Source: a virus. Taken from it: a stretch of 23,277 nucleotides of DNA. The number at the start of each line of letters is the position of its first letter. The first letter of the stretch is position 1. Shown in pieces: positions 13,580 to 20,310 of the stretch. The notes beneath the pieces are model-generated. The model made no database searches. It saw nothing but the letters and a program-made list of their open reading frames with translations, and was not told the origin of the DNA. The stretch covers positions 1 through 23,277 of the IMG/VR virus record IMGVR_UViG_3300047550_001665; one strand, 5' to 3'. A program made the translations under genes and the position numbers.

Positions 13580-14518
13580 ATGTCAAACCCGAACTTTGAC
13601 GCGTTGCTTTCAACAACGCTCGCAAACTACCGTGACCAACTCACGGACAACGTATTCACGGCACGCCCGCTGACCTACTTCCTTCAGGATAAGGGTCGCA
13701 TCCGCATGCTCAACGGTGGAAGCAAAATCGTTGAACCGCTCGTCTACGGCACGAACAGCACTGTTGCGTCGTACAGCGGCTTTGACACCATCTCGCTGAC
13801 CGCCCAAAGCGGCATCACCGCCGCCGAGTACGACTGGAAGCAGTACGCTGCGTCCATCGCCATCTCGGGCATTGAGGAAGCGAAGAACAACGGCGAGCAG
13901 GAAGTCATCAACCTGCTGGAAGCCAAAATCATGCAGGCTGAGGAGTCCATGCGCGAAGGGTTCAACCAGATGTTGTTCGCTGACGGCACGGGCAACTCGG
14001 GCAAGGACTGGAACGGTCTGGGCAACATCGTTGAGGCGTCGGGCACCGTTGGTGGTATCAACCGTGCGACCGCTGGCAACGAGTACTGGCGCTCGTACGA
14101 GGAGAACACCGCCACGGCGTTGACCCTCGCGCAGATGGCGACCGCCTACAACACCGTGTCGGTCGGCAACGACCACCCCGACATGATTCTCACGACTCAG
14201 ACCCTGTTTGAGAAGTACGAGGCTCTGTTGGTTCCGTCGCTCCGTTTCACGGACACCAAGACGGCTGACGCTGGTTTCCAGAACCTGCTGTACAAGGCAG
14301 CACCTGTCACCTTTGACGTGCACTGCACGGCTGGTGTGGTGTACTTCCTGAACAGCAAGTACCTGACTCTGGTTGGTCACAGCGACAAGTGGTTCGCTCA
14401 GACCGAGTTCGTGCGTCCCGAGAACATGGATGCGCGTTACGCCCTCGTCATGTGCTACGGCAACCTCACCTGCCGTAACGCGAAGAAGCAGGGCAAACTG
14501 ACCGCCAAGACTGCCTGA
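13580..14518 (+). CDS. major capsid protein
   Basis: The 312-aa protein opens MSNPNFDALLSTTLANYRDQ, then TDNVFTARPLTYFLQDKGRI, GGSKIVEPLVYGTNSTVASY and LTAQSGITAAEYDWKQYAAS. It later has FADGTGNSGKDWNGLGNIVE. These segments match a large group of phage coat proteins with the HK97-type fold, which I recognise by this N-terminal order. Composition and codon use are more uniform than in neighbours (many NNC and NNG codons), as expected for a highly expressed gene. It follows the scaffold gene, has a strong AAGGAG, and is followed by a strong terminator. Confidence 0.94.
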   Translation: MSNPNFDALLSTTLANYRDQLTDNVFTARPLTYFLQDKGRIRMLNGGSKIVEPLVYGTNSTVASYSGFDTISLTAQSGITAAEYDWKQYAASIAISGIEEAKNNGEQEVINLLEAKIMQAEESMREGFNQMLFADGTGNSGKDWNGLGNIVEASGTVGGINRATAGNEYWRSYEENTATALTLAQMATAYNTVSVGNDHPDMILTTQTLFEKYEALLVPSLRFTDTKTADAGFQNLLYKAAPVTFDVHCTAGVVYFLNSKYLTLVGHSDKWFAQTEFVRPENMDARYALVMCYGNLTCRNAKKQGKLTAKTA

Positions 14519-14544
14519 TTAGGTAGCCTAGGAACAGGTCACAT

Positions 14545-14585
14545 AATGGTGGCGGGGGTGGAAGCCCCCGCCACCATTTCTATTT
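14545..14585 (+). terminator. strong terminator after major capsid gene
   Basis: Perfect 14-bp arms (14545-14558, AATGGTGGCGGGGG; 14565-14578, its complement) flank a 6-base loop TGGAAG, followed by TCTATTT. It lies 26 bases after the capsid stop. It would separate high capsid expression from the downstream genes, with some read-through likely because no clear new promoter follows. Confidence 0.85.
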
Positions 14586-14595
14586 AGGAGCCATA

Positions 14596-14799
14596 ATGCC
14601 GTACAAGTATCGTATTCTTGCATCGCATGCCGATGCGGTCCCACCTTCGGTTCCGTCCCGCGCACCGTACTTGAGCAAGTCCAAGCGTTCCGCTGGCAAG
14701 TCAACGTACGAAGCCATTGAGGGTTCGCACGAAAAGTATGAGTCCAAGCGTGAGAAGCGTGGCGAAAAGATGCTGGGCAAGTACGGAAAGAAGAAGTAG
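14596..14799 (+). CDS. small basic hypothetical protein (67 aa)
   Basis: AGGAG lies ten bases before the ATG, directly after the terminator. The product, MPYKYRILASHADAVPPSVP then APYLSKSKRSAGKSTYEAIE and a Lys-rich tail, is very basic with no recognised domain, Cys or membrane segment. It is the first gene after the capsid and probably a minor virion or DNA-associated protein. Function is unknown. Confidence 0.75.
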   Translation: MPYKYRILASHADAVPPSVPSRAPYLSKSKRSAGKSTYEAIEGSHEKYESKREKRGEKMLGKYGKKK

Positions 14800-14801
14800 T
14801 C

Positions 14802-15212
14802 GTGCCTGCTGTTCAACCTCCTTCCCCATACCGTAAAAAGAGTTCGGTTCCAGCGAACGCGCCGAAGTCCGCTAAAGCCGCTGTTGCTTCACGCGGCAGA
14901 GCCGCGGCTGCTGGTCGCCTGTTCATGGGTCCGACTTCTAAAAAGGATGACGGCAAAAAGGGCGGGGACACCCCGAAGAAGGGTGGCTACACGAAGTTGA
15001 AGAATCCCGCACGTGAGGCTGACCGTCGCGCGTTTGTCCAAGCCGAACTGGCACGCAAGGGAATCAAAGCGAATCCTGAAGGCAAGCGTAGCGTCGCGGA
15101 GATTGCTGCACGTGAGATGGCTAGGCAGAAGTGGTCTAAGCAGAAGAAGCGTGCGCGTCGCAACGCGCCCAGCCCGTCGGGCGAATATGGTCAGTCTTGG
15201 ATGTCTGAATAA
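14802..15212 (+). CDS. basic, disordered hypothetical protein (136 aa)
   Basis: It starts with GTG two bases after the previous stop and ends in a TAATG overlap. The N-terminal 70 residues are low-complexity, rich in Lys, Pro, Ala and Gly (KKDDGKKGGDTPKKGGYTKL). A helical part follows (READRRAFVQAELARKGIKA) and then a strongly basic KWSKQKKRARRN stretch. It has no Cys or membrane segment. It may bind DNA or acidic virion surfaces; that is inferred from charge alone. The start is uncertain because the only upstream purine run is GAAGAAG. Confidence 0.7.
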   Translation: MPAVQPPSPYRKKSSVPANAPKSAKAAVASRGRAAAAGRLFMGPTSKKDDGKKGGDTPKKGGYTKLKNPAREADRRAFVQAELARKGIKANPEGKRSVAEIAAREMARQKWSKQKKRARRNAPSPSGEYGQSWMSE

Positions 15213-15586
15213 TGGCTGCCAAGAAACCCAAAGAAGTCGGTCCAATTCCTCCAGACCGTTTTGACAAGATGTCGGCTGGCGACAGAAACACGCACCTTGA
15301 GGCGTTGGGTCGTGAAGCGATGTTGGGTAAAGCGAAGTGGATTGAACGCACTGGTGCGTTGGGCAAGCAAGTTGAACAGTACAAGGCTGCCAAGTCTCAG
15401 TCTGAGCGGCGCGATATTTTGCGTCAAATGGGTGCCCAAGTGCAGAACTCGTGGGTTGCCAAGAACTTCAAGGTCAAAGGTACCGCTAAGGCGCCTATTA
15501 GTGTCAAGGATGCGTTTGCTGCCGCTAAGACGGAATTGGGCAGGATGCGACCGACTGGCGGGGGACGTTCCGACCAAGAGATGTAA
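15212..15586 (+). CDS. hypothetical protein (124 aa)
   Basis: The product reads MAAKKPKEVGPIPPDRFDKM, then a helical body (GDRNTHLEALGREAMLGKAK, KQVEQYKAAKSQSERRDILR) and a basic end. No domain is recognised. It is translationally coupled to the previous gene by TAATG. It lies between capsid and adaptor genes, so a head-completion or minor virion role is plausible but not shown. Confidence 0.72.
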   Translation: MAAKKPKEVGPIPPDRFDKMSAGDRNTHLEALGREAMLGKAKWIERTGALGKQVEQYKAAKSQSERRDILRQMGAQVQNSWVAKNFKVKGTAKAPISVKDAFAAAKTELGRMRPTGGGRSDQEM

Positions 15587-15587
15587 T

Positions 15588-15608
15588 ATGCGGGAACAAG
15601 TCCCGTAT
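15588..15608 (+). repeat. GGGAACA stem-loop, copy before 92-aa gene
   Basis: Arms ATGCGGGA and TCCCGTAT pair (one G-U) around loop ACAAG. The element fills most of the 27-base gap between two genes, and the start codon follows within six bases with no Shine-Dalgarno between. Confidence 0.6.
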
Positions 15609-15613
15609 TTGTG

Positions 15614-15892
15614 ATGAACTCACAGCCCAACGCCGTCCCTGCCCATTCGTATTATGGGGTTCTTGTTGATGGGTACCGTCTTACTCCTACGGCGGGTAGC
15701 CGTTTGGCTACCCCCAGCGGACCGTATCTGGGTCGCGAAGGCAAGTGCAAGTGGGCTGATGACACGTGCGAGGGGTACGCCGTCAAGGATTCCGAGTTCT
15801 GCATCGGACACACCAAGCGTGTCTCAAAGAACAAGCAGCATCTGAAAGCCAAGACTGGCGAGCAGGTTGCCGAACCAGAAACGGCTGAATAA
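15614..15892 (+). CDS. small Cys/His protein, likely zinc-binding (92 aa)
   Basis: The protein has CKWADDTCEGYAVKDSEFCI then GHTKR, giving a C-x5-C...C-x2-H pattern that fits a small zinc site. The rest is unstructured, with a Glu/Lys-rich tail. I recall the CxxxxxxCxGxxxxxSxFCxGH pattern from other small phage proteins, without a function. Start ATG 15614 or GTG 15611; no Shine-Dalgarno is visible, and a GGGAACA hairpin stands directly upstream. It ends in TAATG, coupled to the adaptor gene. Confidence 0.75.
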   Translation: MNSQPNAVPAHSYYGVLVDGYRLTPTAGSRLATPSGPYLGREGKCKWADDTCEGYAVKDSEFCIGHTKRVSKNKQHLKAKTGEQVAEPETAE

Positions 15893-16602
15893 TGGCGTAT
15901 TCAACGATGACCGCAACTACGTTGCGGCAAACGGTCCGAGACATCACCGACTTGGATTCCGAGGACCTGCCAGACAGCCTGTTGAATTTGTTTATTCGTG
16001 ACGGCTACTACAGGATTTTGGACGTTGAGAAGCGTTGGTCGTTTCTTGAGCAGTCGTTCACGTTCAACACGGTCGCGAACCAGCGTGCCTATAGTATTTC
16101 GGCGTTTACTGCGGACCCGATGTCGCAGATTGTTTCCATTCTGGACAACACTGGTGTGGGGCAACGTTTGGACATGGTGTCCTATGATATGGCTGAGCAG
16201 ACGTATGTGGGTTCGTATGATACGGCTGGCGACCCGCTGTTTTATGCGGTGTGGGATGGTCAGATTCATTTGTTTCCGAAGCCGAACAATGTTCGCACGT
16301 TGACGTGCCGCGGTTATCGTGAGCCTGTTGATTGGGTGACGACTGGTGACGCAGTGGATGCGTCACCGTCTTTGCATTTTCCGTTGGTGTATTATGCGTG
16401 CAGTCGCGTGTATCAGCGTCTTGAGGATTCGGCGATGGCTGCGGTGTACAAGCAGGCGTTTGACGAGGGTGTTGGTTTGGCTCGGGCGCAGATTACCAAG
16501 CCTGTGAGCCACGGTCATTTGATTATGGCGCACGGACAAACCAAGGGGCGTCCTACCTACAAGGGATGGTTGCAGCAACTCGGCAAGACTTTGGGGCAGT
16601 AA
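15892..16602 (+). CDS. head-tail adaptor (connector) protein
   Basis: This 236-aa protein has TATTLRQTVRDITDLDSEDL, then LLNLFIRDGYYRILDVEKRW near 25-49, a beta-rich middle (DPLFYAVWDGQIHLFPKPNN) and a helical end (SPSLHFPLVYYACSRVYQRL). This is the pattern of phage adaptor proteins of the P22 gp4 / T7 gp11-like type, which bind beneath the portal and join it to the tail. It directly precedes the nozzle gene, as in podoviruses. The name rests on pattern recall and position. Confidence 0.78.
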   Translation: MAYSTMTATTLRQTVRDITDLDSEDLPDSLLNLFIRDGYYRILDVEKRWSFLEQSFTFNTVANQRAYSISAFTADPMSQIVSILDNTGVGQRLDMVSYDMAEQTYVGSYDTAGDPLFYAVWDGQIHLFPKPNNVRTLTCRGYREPVDWVTTGDAVDASPSLHFPLVYYACSRVYQRLEDSAMAAVYKQAFDEGVGLARAQITKPVSHGHLIMAHGQTKGRPTYKGWLQQLGKTLGQ

Positions 16603-18213
16603 ATGTCGTCGTTGCAAATCTTTCAGCAACAGGATTTTACTGGCGGGTTGAATTTTCGTGCCGACCAGTTCCAGTTGGCTGACAACGAGTCGCCGAGAAT
16701 GTTGAACGTGGAGATTGACCCGCGTGGCGGCGTGTTCAGCCGCGGCGGCTACCAGCGTATTAACACGACCGCAGTGGGCGGGACGTGGGCGCCGAAACGT
16801 CTACATTTTTTCCAAGGGGCGACCCCGCGCATTATGCTGGCGAACAACAACCGTGTCCTTCACTCAACTGGCGGCGATTTTACGACGCTGGAGTATTCTG
16901 CTGGCAACGCGGTGAACGTCACCAGCGCGAACGGCGCATCGTTCGCGAACTGGGGCAACAAACTATATATCGCCACTGGTCAGGCAGCAACCCAAACCTA
17001 CAGTTGGTTGACAACGGACACGTATGCGACGGCTATTACGGCGATTACAAACTCAAACTGGAACAACAACTACACCAACCCAACTACTGGTCATTTTCCA
17101 AAGTGCGAGTTGATTATTCAGCACGCGAACAAAATGTTCGCCGCCAACATCACCGTTGATGGAACGAATTATCCGAACCGTGTCCATTGGTCGCATGAGA
17201 ACCAGCCCGAGGATTGGGCTGACGACGACTATATTGAAATCAACGCGGGCGGTACTGGCATCACTGGCATGGCTGTGGTTGCTGGTTCTTTGGTCGTTTT
17301 CAAGCCGACCGCAACTTTCGTCATCGTGGGTTATGATTCTACGACGTTCCAAATCGTGCAGTTGTCCACGAATCTTGGCGCTGTGGCGCCGCGTGCCGTC
17401 GCCCAAGCGGATGCTGGCGTATATTTTTTCAGCAACCCCGAGGGATTGTTTTTCTTTGACGGCACCAGCATCCAAGATGTTTTTGAGCCGATTCGCCCCG
17501 CCGTTGACTTGGGGCAGTTGAACACGTCCGCTCCCAGCGCGATTGCGTTGAGTTGGGTGAACAAGAAGTTGTGGATGTCCGCGCCGTACGACCGCACGTC
17601 AACGGTTACGCAACCGAAGGTGAATTTCGTTTATGACCCGTCCATCAGCGCCCGCGGCGCATGGACCATGTTCCAGTCTGCGGACGGATACGGTTTGGTC
17701 GGCGGCACCGATTATACGGATTCCAGCGACGTGAATCATGCGTACATGATTCACCCCATTCAGGCACGCGTGTTGGCTGTTGACAAATACTCTTTGGACA
17801 CTGACAACATTACTGGTACTACGGCGAACTTTTCCAGCACGTACCGCACGAAGTGGTTTGATGGCGGGACGTTCATGCAGAAGAAGATGTTTCGCCGCCC
17901 AGATTTCGTCGTGAAAGAGCCGTCAACTACTGCGAATATCAACGTGAAGGTGTACCACGATTATGACGACGGCGACAATAATGAGCGTCGTATTTATGAT
18001 TTGACGGTTACGCCGCCCGACGGCGGTTTGATTTGGGGTACGGATTTGTGGGGCGATTATTGGGGGTCTGGCTTGTCCACGTCTGCGGTGGTGGTCGGCA
18101 AAAATTTGGGGTTGGCTAGGTCTGTTCAGATTGAGTTGACTGGTCCAGCGGGTCAGTCGTGGGGCGTGAACAGTATCGGATGGAAGTATCAACCAAGGAG
18201 AATCAAAGGATAA
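16603..18213 (+). CDS. tail nozzle / DNA stabilisation protein (P22 gp10-like)
   Basis: At 536 aa it begins FQQQDFTGGLNFRADQFQLA with SPRMLNVEIDPRGGVFSRGG, the typical start of this family. The centre has NRVHWSHENQPEDWADDDYI followed by EINAGGTGITGMAVVAGSLV and a VFKPTATFVIVGYD strand, with propeller-like repeats. Such proteins form the nozzle closing the DNA channel in short-tailed phages (P22 gp10, T7 gp12-like). Its presence is the best evidence for a podovirus-type tail. The ATG follows the adaptor stop directly. Confidence 0.87.
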   Translation: MSSLQIFQQQDFTGGLNFRADQFQLADNESPRMLNVEIDPRGGVFSRGGYQRINTTAVGGTWAPKRLHFFQGATPRIMLANNNRVLHSTGGDFTTLEYSAGNAVNVTSANGASFANWGNKLYIATGQAATQTYSWLTTDTYATAITAITNSNWNNNYTNPTTGHFPKCELIIQHANKMFAANITVDGTNYPNRVHWSHENQPEDWADDDYIEINAGGTGITGMAVVAGSLVVFKPTATFVIVGYDSTTFQIVQLSTNLGAVAPRAVAQADAGVYFFSNPEGLFFFDGTSIQDVFEPIRPAVDLGQLNTSAPSAIALSWVNKKLWMSAPYDRTSTVTQPKVNFVYDPSISARGAWTMFQSADGYGLVGGTDYTDSSDVNHAYMIHPIQARVLAVDKYSLDTDNITGTTANFSSTYRTKWFDGGTFMQKKMFRRPDFVVKEPSTTANINVKVYHDYDDGDNNERRIYDLTVTPPDGGLIWGTDLWGDYWGSGLSTSAVVVGKNLGLARSVQIELTGPAGQSWGVNSIGWKYQPRRIKG

Positions 18214-18216
18214 GCA

Positions 18217-18444
18217 ATGGCAACTCTCAGTATTCCAAACAACTTTGTTAACGGCACCGTCGCTGTGGCGACGGAAGTTAACGCCAACTTTACGGCAGTC
18301 AAGACGTTCGTTGAGGGTATTTCGGCGGGGACAAACATTGACGATGGGGCGATTACGTATTCCAAGTTGGATGCGAACGTCGCTTCTCAGTTGGCTGCGG
18401 GTGATTCCGCGGCGGTGGTGTTGGGTTCGCAGGTGTTTGGCTGA
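18217..18444 (+). CDS. small tail/fibre-like protein (75 aa)
   Basis: The sequence MATLSIPNNFVNGTVAVATE, then VNANFTAVKTFVEGISAGTN, carries the phrase I recall as IPNxFxNGTxxxAxEVNANF from short proteins and fibre N-termini in many aquatic phages. It is probably a virion component at the nozzle or fibre base. AAGGAG occurs 16 bases upstream, inside the end of the nozzle gene. It overlaps the next small gene by one base (TGATG). Confidence 0.8.
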   Translation: MATLSIPNNFVNGTVAVATEVNANFTAVKTFVEGISAGTNIDDGAITYSKLDANVASQLAAGDSAAVVLGSQVFG

Positions 18445-18590
18445 TGAACGAGTTTCAGTTACCGATTATGAACGCGTTGGCGTCGTCCGACAAGGACACG
18501 CTGCGTACGCTGTTCGCGTCGGTGATTAAAGAAATAAATCGTTTGCGTGAGGAAATTCGGTTACTACAGCAGCAGGGAAATTCGCGATGA
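18444..18590 (+). CDS. short coiled-coil protein (48 aa)
   Basis: The frame reads MNEFQLPIMNALASSDKDTL then RTLFASVIKEINRLREEIRL and a Gln-rich end. The heptad-like spacing of I and L in IKEINRLREEIRLL indicates a coiled coil. It is locked between two genes by TGATG and ATGA overlaps, which supports translation despite its size. It could be a small virion or chaperone-like protein; function is unknown. Confidence 0.72.
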   Translation: MNEFQLPIMNALASSDKDTLRTLFASVIKEINRLREEIRLLQQQGNSR

Positions 18591-19027
18591 GCAACATAGA
18601 GTCGGCAACGTACGGTGATTTTGGGATGTCGGAGGCGTCTACGCGTCGTCAGCGTTTGGCGCAGTCGCTGGCGAACCAGCAGGCGGCGTTCATGGGTCAG
18701 ACGCGTGGTCAGCGTCGCATATCGGACATTACCCGCCAATATACCGAGGGGTACCGTCCTCAGCAGGCTGAGTTCGGTCGCCGTGGTTTGGGCGGTCCGA
18801 ACGTGCGTTCGGGCATCCGTCAACGCGGACTGCAACGCTACGCCGAGCAGTTCCAGCGTGATTTGGGTGACGAGTCGTTGGCTTTGCAGCAGGAGTTGAA
18901 CAATATTGCGATGCTTGAGGCTGGCGGTCAGGCTGATTTGGACTCGTATCTGAACCAGTTGCGTGTCTCCAAGGCGCAGCAGATTATGGAAGCGGCTGCG
19001 GCTTTGTCGCAATATACGGGCTATTAG
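18587..19027 (+). CDS. hypothetical internal virion protein (146 aa)
   Basis: The product is helical and rich in Gln and Arg (RRQRLAQSLANQQAAFMGQT, YRPQQAEFGRRGLGGPNVRS, LALQQELNNIAMLEAGGQAD). It has no Cys, signal or membrane segment. Helical Gln-rich proteins after the nozzle gene in short-tailed phages are often ejected internal proteins. The assignment is by position and composition. It overlaps the preceding gene by ATGA. Confidence 0.7.
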   Translation: MSNIESATYGDFGMSEASTRRQRLAQSLANQQAAFMGQTRGQRRISDITRQYTEGYRPQQAEFGRRGLGGPNVRSGIRQRGLQRYAEQFQRDLGDESLALQQELNNIAMLEAGGQADLDSYLNQLRVSKAQQIMEAAAALSQYTGY

Positions 19028-19045
19028 AACAGGGAGCATAATAGT

Positions 19046-20278
19046 ATGGTCATCAAGAATCCCCGCAATGGCGGCAATAGGAACGTTGGTCCGACGACGC
19101 CCATAACCGACGAGGATATTGCGTTATATAATGCCGCGATGACGCTTGAACGCAAACCCGTCTATAAGGCAATGTTGAAAACGCGTGACCCAGAAACAAT
19201 GTCTAGTGGTTCTAGTTTGGCTGGTTACTTGTCTCCAGATGTAATGAAGAAGCGCGAAGATGCACGCATTAAGGCGTTGCAAAAGCAGCAGTCGTCGTCG
19301 GTGGCTGCTGCGAAGGCTGCGGCTGATATGGCTTGGGAGCGTGAGAAACGTCAGTGGGAGCGTCAGGACCGTGCTTGGACATTGAGTGACCGTGCCACCC
19401 AGCAGCGTTTGGCTGAGGAGGAGCGTCAGCGTGAGGCAGCGGCTTTGGCTCGGAAAGGTCAAGCGTTTCGCGGTATCGCCGACCTGTACAAGACCCAAGG
19501 TGAAGAATCGTATCAAGAAGCGTTGAAGAATATTGCCGCCGCGTACGGCGGTGAAGAAGAAGCAGTTACTAGTGCACGTAAGCGCCAGTTGGATGCGCTC
19601 ACCAAGGCGTTGGCTGAGTCGCGTGGGCAGATTGGCTCTGCTGAGCAGCAGGCTTTGTCCTCGCTGATTTCGCCTACCGCCTACAGTAATTTGCCGTTGG
19701 TGAATTTGGCGCCTCAGCAGCAGGTTCTTCAGGCGGCGCTTGCTGCCGAAGGTGCTGGTCCGTCTGCTGAGCAAACCGCTGAGCAGAATTATGCGCAGCA
19801 GTTGGCTGCGCAGTTCAACGAGTTGGCTCGTCGTTCCGCAGAGCAGTTGAATGTCGGGGAGCAGAACTATTTGACGGCGTTGCGTAACGCGTTGACTGGT
19901 GGGGCTTTGGCAGCACGGACAGGTTTGGAGCAGCGTGGTACGGCGATTACTGGTGGCATTGAGGAGCAGTATGCGGCTGCGGTTCGCGAGTTGGCTCGTC
20001 AGCGTGCTGAAGCGCAGGCTCAGGCTGATGCTGAGCGTCGTGCGGCGTTGCTGCGTGCGGCAGAAGCGGCTGCCGAGGCTGAAGGCTATAGTCCGTCGTC
20101 TGGTGCTGGTACAGGCAAGGGCGCAGGTGCTGACGGTACTGAAGGGGATACTCAAGAGGATGTTCCACTGACCCCGCAGCAACTTGAGGATTTGCGCCGC
20201 AAACTGGAATTGGCTCGTTTAGCAGCCATCCCCCAACAGTTGGCTCAGCCAACGTTGGGTATGTTTGGCATGGAATAA
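19046..20278 (+). CDS. coiled-coil internal virion/ejection protein candidate (410 aa)
   Basis: GGGAG precedes the ATG. After a flexible start, residues about 68-380 are dominated by Ala/Gln/Glu/Arg helices (AAADMAWEREKRQWERQDRA, AVRELARQRAEAQAQADAER) with a Gly-rich break at about 349-362 (SPSSGAGTGKGAG). This indicates a long coiled coil. No enzymatic motif is visible. Such proteins, after the nozzle gene and before a giant gene, resemble the T7 gp14-16 or P22 ejection-protein set, although the sequences are not recognisably related. An internal virion role is inferred. Confidence 0.75.
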   Translation: MVIKNPRNGGNRNVGPTTPITDEDIALYNAAMTLERKPVYKAMLKTRDPETMSSGSSLAGYLSPDVMKKREDARIKALQKQQSSSVAAAKAAADMAWEREKRQWERQDRAWTLSDRATQQRLAEEERQREAAALARKGQAFRGIADLYKTQGEESYQEALKNIAAAYGGEEEAVTSARKRQLDALTKALAESRGQIGSAEQQALSSLISPTAYSNLPLVNLAPQQQVLQAALAAEGAGPSAEQTAEQNYAQQLAAQFNELARRSAEQLNVGEQNYLTALRNALTGGALAARTGLEQRGTAITGGIEEQYAAAVRELARQRAEAQAQADAERRAALLRAAEAAAEAEGYSPSSGAGTGKGAGADGTEGDTQEDVPLTPQQLEDLRRKLELARLAAIPQQLAQPTLGMFGME

Positions 20279-20282
20279 TCCC

Positions 20283-20299
20283 TTAGGGGAACATTTCCC
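20283..20299 (+). repeat. GGGAACA stem-loop, copy before the last gene
   Basis: GGGAA pairs with TTCCC around a 3-base CAT loop (20287-20299), preceded by TTAG. The next start codon lies 12 bases after the hairpin, with no Shine-Dalgarno between (only CACATTATAGAT). Confidence 0.6.
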
Positions 20300-20310
20300 A
20301 CATTATAGAT

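Noticed and set aside
13610-14380. 256-aa minus-strand frame opposite the capsid gene
   Set aside because: Strong third-position bias in the capsid gene keeps the opposite frame open. The product shows no domain.
19124-20182. 352-aa minus-strand frame opposite the coiled-coil gene
   Set aside because: The Ser/Leu/Arg/Thr-rich product is the expected antisense of Ala/Gln/Glu-rich codons.
4211-20293. GGGA sites as starts of T7-type RNA polymerase promoters
   Set aside because: T7-like promoters end in GGGA, but the 17-20 bases upstream of these copies share no sequence, and no phage RNA polymerase gene is visible.
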